DNA of 64,000 bases from Chroococcopsis sp964623815. GTDB taxonomy: Bacteria > Cyanobacteriota > Cyanobacteriia > Cyanobacteriales > Microcystaceae. Of this stretch, positions 60,836 through 64,000 are shown piece by piece. The stretch covers positions 1-64,000 of the forward strand of contig CAZUVR010000016.1 of assembly GCA_964623815.1 (NCBI GenBank). Reading direction: 5' to 3'. The position numbers and the translations under genes were made by a program. Position 1 is the stretch's first letter, and the number at the start of each line of letters is the position of its first letter. The notes below the pieces were generated by a model. The model was given only the letters and a program-made list of their open reading frames with translations, made no database searches and was not told the DNA's origin.

Positions 60836-63475
60836 TCATGCAAGAGATAAAATCGATAGTAGTTTTTGTTTGGCGGTTTCTAATGCTTTGGGTAATTGAC
60901 TCGTATCTTTCCCGCCCGCTTGGGCTAGATTAGGACGGCCACCTCCGCCACCTCCGCAAATTTTGGCGATTTCTCCGATAAATTTACCCGCCTGTTGTTT
61001 CTTATCCTTCACTAATTTAGGACTGAAAGCGGCGACTAAACTAATTTTATTAGTTTCAGGAATAGACGCTAGCACCACAGCCCCTTCACCGATTTTCTGC
61101 TGTAATCTCTCGGCGGCAGTGATTAAACCTGTCGGATCTAAATCTCCCATCTGAGCAACTAAGAGTTTAAATTCCCCTACGGTTTCTACTTCCGATAATA
61201 TCTGTTCCGATTTAACTACCGCTAACTCTTGTTTGAGCGCGTCTAATTGCTTTTGAGTAGATTTTAACTCAGATTGTAGGGAAGTAATCCGATCGGTTAT
61301 CTCTTCAGGTTTGACCTTAAATCTGTCGCACAGTTCCCGAACGATTTTGTCTCGCTCGTTAAGATAACCCAATACGGCGGGCCCGGCGACGGCTTCTATC
61401 CGGCGGATTCCCGAGGCGATACCACTTTCGGAGATGATTTTAAATAAACCGATCTCCGCCGTGTTATTAACGTGAGTGCCTCCGCATAACTCCATCGATA
61501 CGCCGGGCACATCGATAACCCGCACTTCGGCTGCGTATTTTTCCCCGAACATGGCGATCGCACCTTTAGCCTTTGCTTCTTCTAACCCCATGACGCTGAT
61601 ATAGGTGCTGTGGGCTTCGGCTATCCAGAGGTTAATCTGTTCCTCAATCCGGGCTAATTCTTCGCCCGTAACGGGACGGGGACAGTTAAAATCGAAACGG
61701 AGGCGATCGAAATCCACCAACGAACCAGCTTGAGAGATAGAGTCATCGACTATCTTTTTCAAGGCCGCCTGTAACAGGTGAGTGGCGGTATGGTGAGCTT
61801 GGACGCGACGACGGCAGGAGCGATCGATCACCGCGTTTACCCTATCGCCCGGGAATATACTACCTCTCTCCACGCGCCCAAAGTGAACGAAGAAATTAGA
61901 CTCTTTCTTAACGTCGTCAACGCGGATTAATAAATCCTCGCCGCTAAGATAACCCTTATCCCCGATTTGTCCGCCCGATTCGGCATAAAAGGGAGTGCGA
62001 TCGAGTATGATCTGCACTGACTCGCCTGATTCTGCTTTCTCTACCGGTTTACCCGCGATTAAAACCGATTCTACGGTGGCAGAGGATTGATGTTCGCTAT
62101 AGCCTAAGAACTCGGTGGCGTGAATATGTTCGGCCAGACTGTCTATGCTTCCTTGAACCGTTAAATCGATCGATGTGTGGGCGGCTTTCGATCTTTCCTG
62201 TTGCTGTTTCATCTCCTCGTTAAAGCCTTCCACATCCACCTCTAAACCCTGTTCGGCGGCTATTTCTTGGGTTAATTCTAACGGAAAGCCATAGGTATCG
62301 TACAGGGTAAAGGCATCTAATCCGGAAATACGGGTTTTCTCTTTCTCCAGAATTTCCCCGAGAAGTTTTTCTCCTCTCTCTAGGGTTTCTAAAAATCTCC
62401 CTTCTTCTCTTTCTAACTCGGCTTTGATAGAGGCTGATTTCTCCCTTACATTAGGATAGGCTGTTTCCGAGAGTTCGATCGCCACTTCTGCCACACCGTT
62501 AATAAATTGCCCATCGATGCCGATTAAACGCCCGTGACGTACCACCCTCCTAATGAGACGGCGGAGAATGTAACCCCTATCCGTATTAGATGCTGAAATA
62601 CCATCCGAGATCATGTGTACCACTGCCCTGACGTGATCACCGATGACTTTGAGAGAAACCTTAGTTTTCTCATCCGTCTTAGCATAATCTATCCCCCCTA
62701 CTGCGGCGGCTTTCTGTACGATGGGGAAAATTAAATCTGTCTCGTAATTATTAGCCGATTTCTGGAGAATTTGGGCCATTCTCTCCAAACCCATCCCAGT
62801 ATCAATATTCTGATTGGCAAGGGGGGTGAGATTACCTTCCGCGTCGCGGTTGTATTGCATGAACACTAGGTTATAGAATTCGATGAAACGATTGCCGTCT
62901 TCTAGATCGATCGTTTTATCTCCCCTTTCCGGATGGAAATCATAATAAATCTCAGAACAGGGGCCACAGGGGCCCGTAGGCCCGGATACCCAGAAATTAT
63001 CGTCGGCCCCCATCTTCTGAATACGGTGGGGAGGGATACCAATTTCATCGCGCCAGATATCGAAAGCTTCTTCATCTTCTTCAAAGACGCTGACTATGAG
63101 ACGCTCTGGGGGTAATTGGAAAACTTCTGTAGATAACTCCCAAGCCCAGGCGATGGCTTGTTTCTTAAAGTAATCACCGAAGCTGAAATTACCTAACATC
63201 TCGAAGAAAGTATGATGTCTGGCGGTGCGCCCGACGTTTTCGATGTCGTTGGTGCGTATACATTTTTGGGAAGTGGTGGCGCGGGGGAATTGGGCTTTTT
63301 GTTGTCCGAGAAAGATCGGTTTAAACGGTAACATCCCCGCTATCGTTAGTAATACAGTGGGATCTTCTGGGACGAGAGAGGCACTGGGTAATATTTTATG
63401 ATCGCGTTCGGCGAAAAAGTTCAAGAATTTTTGGCGGATCTCGCTTCCGCTTAGATACTTCGGTGTATAGTTCAT
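60836..63475 (-). CDS. alaS: Alanyl-tRNA synthetase
   Basis: The class II enzyme charges tRNA-Ala and edits misacylated Ser. ATG 63475 gives an 879-residue protein with the usual MNYTPKYLSGSEIRQKFLNF start; TTG 63502 adds nine residues. Class II motifs are in RTARHHTFFEMLGNFSFGDY and GMGLERMAQILQ. The editing domain has HHTATHLLQAALKK and ELCGGTHVNN zinc ligands, and the C-Ala domain has GGGGGGRPNLAQAGG. It is convergent with the PEP-CTERM gene. Confidence 0.96.
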   Translation of the reverse strand: MNYTPKYLSGSEIRQKFLNFFAERDHKILPSASLVPEDPTVLLTIAGMLPFKPIFLGQQKAQFPRATTSQKCIRTNDIENVGRTARHHTFFEMLGNFSFGDYFKKQAIAWAWELSTEVFQLPPERLIVSVFEEDEEAFDIWRDEIGIPPHRIQKMGADDNFWVSGPTGPCGPCSEIYYDFHPERGDKTIDLEDGNRFIEFYNLVFMQYNRDAEGNLTPLANQNIDTGMGLERMAQILQKSANNYETDLIFPIVQKAAAVGGIDYAKTDEKTKVSLKVIGDHVRAVVHMISDGISASNTDRGYILRRLIRRVVRHGRLIGIDGQFINGVAEVAIELSETAYPNVREKSASIKAELEREEGRFLETLERGEKLLGEILEKEKTRISGLDAFTLYDTYGFPLELTQEIAAEQGLEVDVEGFNEEMKQQQERSKAAHTSIDLTVQGSIDSLAEHIHATEFLGYSEHQSSATVESVLIAGKPVEKAESGESVQIILDRTPFYAESGGQIGDKGYLSGEDLLIRVDDVKKESNFFVHFGRVERGSIFPGDRVNAVIDRSCRRRVQAHHTATHLLQAALKKIVDDSISQAGSLVDFDRLRFDFNCPRPVTGEELARIEEQINLWIAEAHSTYISVMGLEEAKAKGAIAMFGEKYAAEVRVIDVPGVSMELCGGTHVNNTAEIGLFKIISESGIASGIRRIEAVAGPAVLGYLNERDKIVRELCDRFKVKPEEITDRITSLQSELKSTQKQLDALKQELAVVKSEQILSEVETVGEFKLLVAQMGDLDPTGLITAAERLQQKIGEGAVVLASIPETNKISLVAAFSPKLVKDKKQQAGKFIGEIAKICGGGGGGRPNLAQAGGKDTSQLPKALETAKQKLLSILSLA

Positions 63476-63554
63476 ATAATTGCGACAACTGATATATTTC
63501 AATCCTACAAGATTTAGTTATCACTAGGAGAATGCTGGCTGGTTGATGGGTTTC

Positions 63555-64000
63555 TCAAATCGATAACCATGTAGCTAGGGAATTGGGTAAAGGTAAAAGA
63601 ATCAATAACAATAAAACTAGCGACAATATCCCTAATAAATCCCGTTTATTATCCAACTGGGTAACATCATTCAAAGCAGGTTGATCGAGTACGGGCATGA
63701 ATAATAAAAGAATCGCCCATAATAATAGATCCGGTTCGATGAAAGCTAATCCTAACATGAGAAAGCGGGTGATCTGACCGATGATAACCGCTGTTTTCTG
63801 CCCGTATACCGCATGAACTATATGTCCGCCGTCGAGTTGTCCCACTGGCATCAGATTTAAAGCCGTGATGATTATACCAATATATCCTGCTACGGCGATA
63901 GGATGGAGATCGATCGCTTTTCCTGCGGTTAAACCGGCACCTAAGGCCGATTTGGCTAAAAGGGCCAATAAGAAAGAAAAGCGGGGATTGAGAGCATCGA
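63555..64000 (-). CDS. Site-2 protease family protein, C-terminal part (cut by window edge)
   Basis: The frame enters from the right edge (DALNPRFSFLLALLAKSALG) and ends at 63555, giving the last 148 residues. LNLMPVGQLDGGHIVHAVYG contains the second metal-ligand motif (LDGGH) of site-2 proteases. About four membrane helices are present. The HExxH motif must lie beyond the window. Such proteases cut membrane-bound regulators, but the substrate is unknown. Confidence 0.88.
   Translation of the reverse strand, partial: DALNPRFSFLLALLAKSALGAGLTAGKAIDLHPIAVAGYIGIIITALNLMPVGQLDGGHIVHAVYGQKTAVIIGQITRFLMLGLAFIEPDLLLWAILLLFMPVLDQPALNDVTQLDNKRDLLGILSLVLLLLILLPLPNSLATWLSI

Overview
The window is chromosomal DNA from a nitrogen-fixing cyanobacterium. 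Direct signs are photosystem II genes (psbB for CP47, psbM), a cyanobacterial nif accessory operon (nifE to fdxB), cyanoexosortase, fused panC/cmk, and many GCGATCGC (HIP1) octamers. Unicellular or non-heterocystous growth is possible, but nothing here settles it. No rRNA, tRNA or CRISPR array was found. Both ends are cut: a transposase on the left and a site-2 protease on the right.

Layout. 0-7.7 kb: transposase remnant, a possible small peptide gene, alanine dehydrogenase, a mannose-1-phosphate guanylyltransferase fused to a degenerate phosphomannomutase, then a short plus-strand run (cobK, a DUF2470 protein, small membrane proteins, a helix-hairpin-helix protein). 7.7-13.1 kb: divergent response regulator and CHASE3 histidine kinase, an Rpn/YhgA-like nuclease with a 12-bp repeat, an internally duplicated protein, a plant-type ferredoxin and psbM. 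13.1-17.7 kb: an accessory island with short tandem repeats, a nifN-like fragment, two pentapeptide-repeat paralogues, DUF29, a DUF4926/DUF6883 pair, a lone antitoxin, and a VapBC module whose antitoxin is preceded in frame by a BrnA-like remnant.

17.8-25.9 kb: fourteen plus-strand genes form the nif accessory cluster: nifE, nifN, an extra DUF269 paralogue, nifX, DUF269, DUF683, nifW, hesA, hesB, fdxH, an unknown gene, fdxB and two small genes, closed by a terminator. It would assemble FeMo-cofactor and deliver electrons to nitrogenase; nifHDK are not in the window. psbB runs convergently into it. 27.6-45.7 kb is mostly housekeeping: TonB-like protein, dnaN, HlyD-type adaptor, GT39 glycosyltransferase, pyrH-frr, a PAS-GGDEF protein, panC/cmk, a THUMP methyltransferase, rlpA, dapB and a GH116 glycosidase. 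46-64 kb holds a cytochrome P450, a 783-residue protein joining four calmodulin-like EF-hands to an ERV/ALR-like sulfhydryl oxidase domain, argS, an alcohol dehydrogenase, mfd, a cyanoexosortase A pair with a likely PEP-CTERM substrate, alaS and the site-2 protease.

The strongest candidates for something little described are the EF-hand/ERV-ALR fusion (47768-50119), the extra DUF269 protein inside the nif operon (20552-21022), the nifN-like fragment at 13346-13413, a small peptide gene with its own ribosome site and terminator (407-538), and the palindrome- and operator-rich gap between the exosortase and its PEP-CTERM neighbour (59569-60214).
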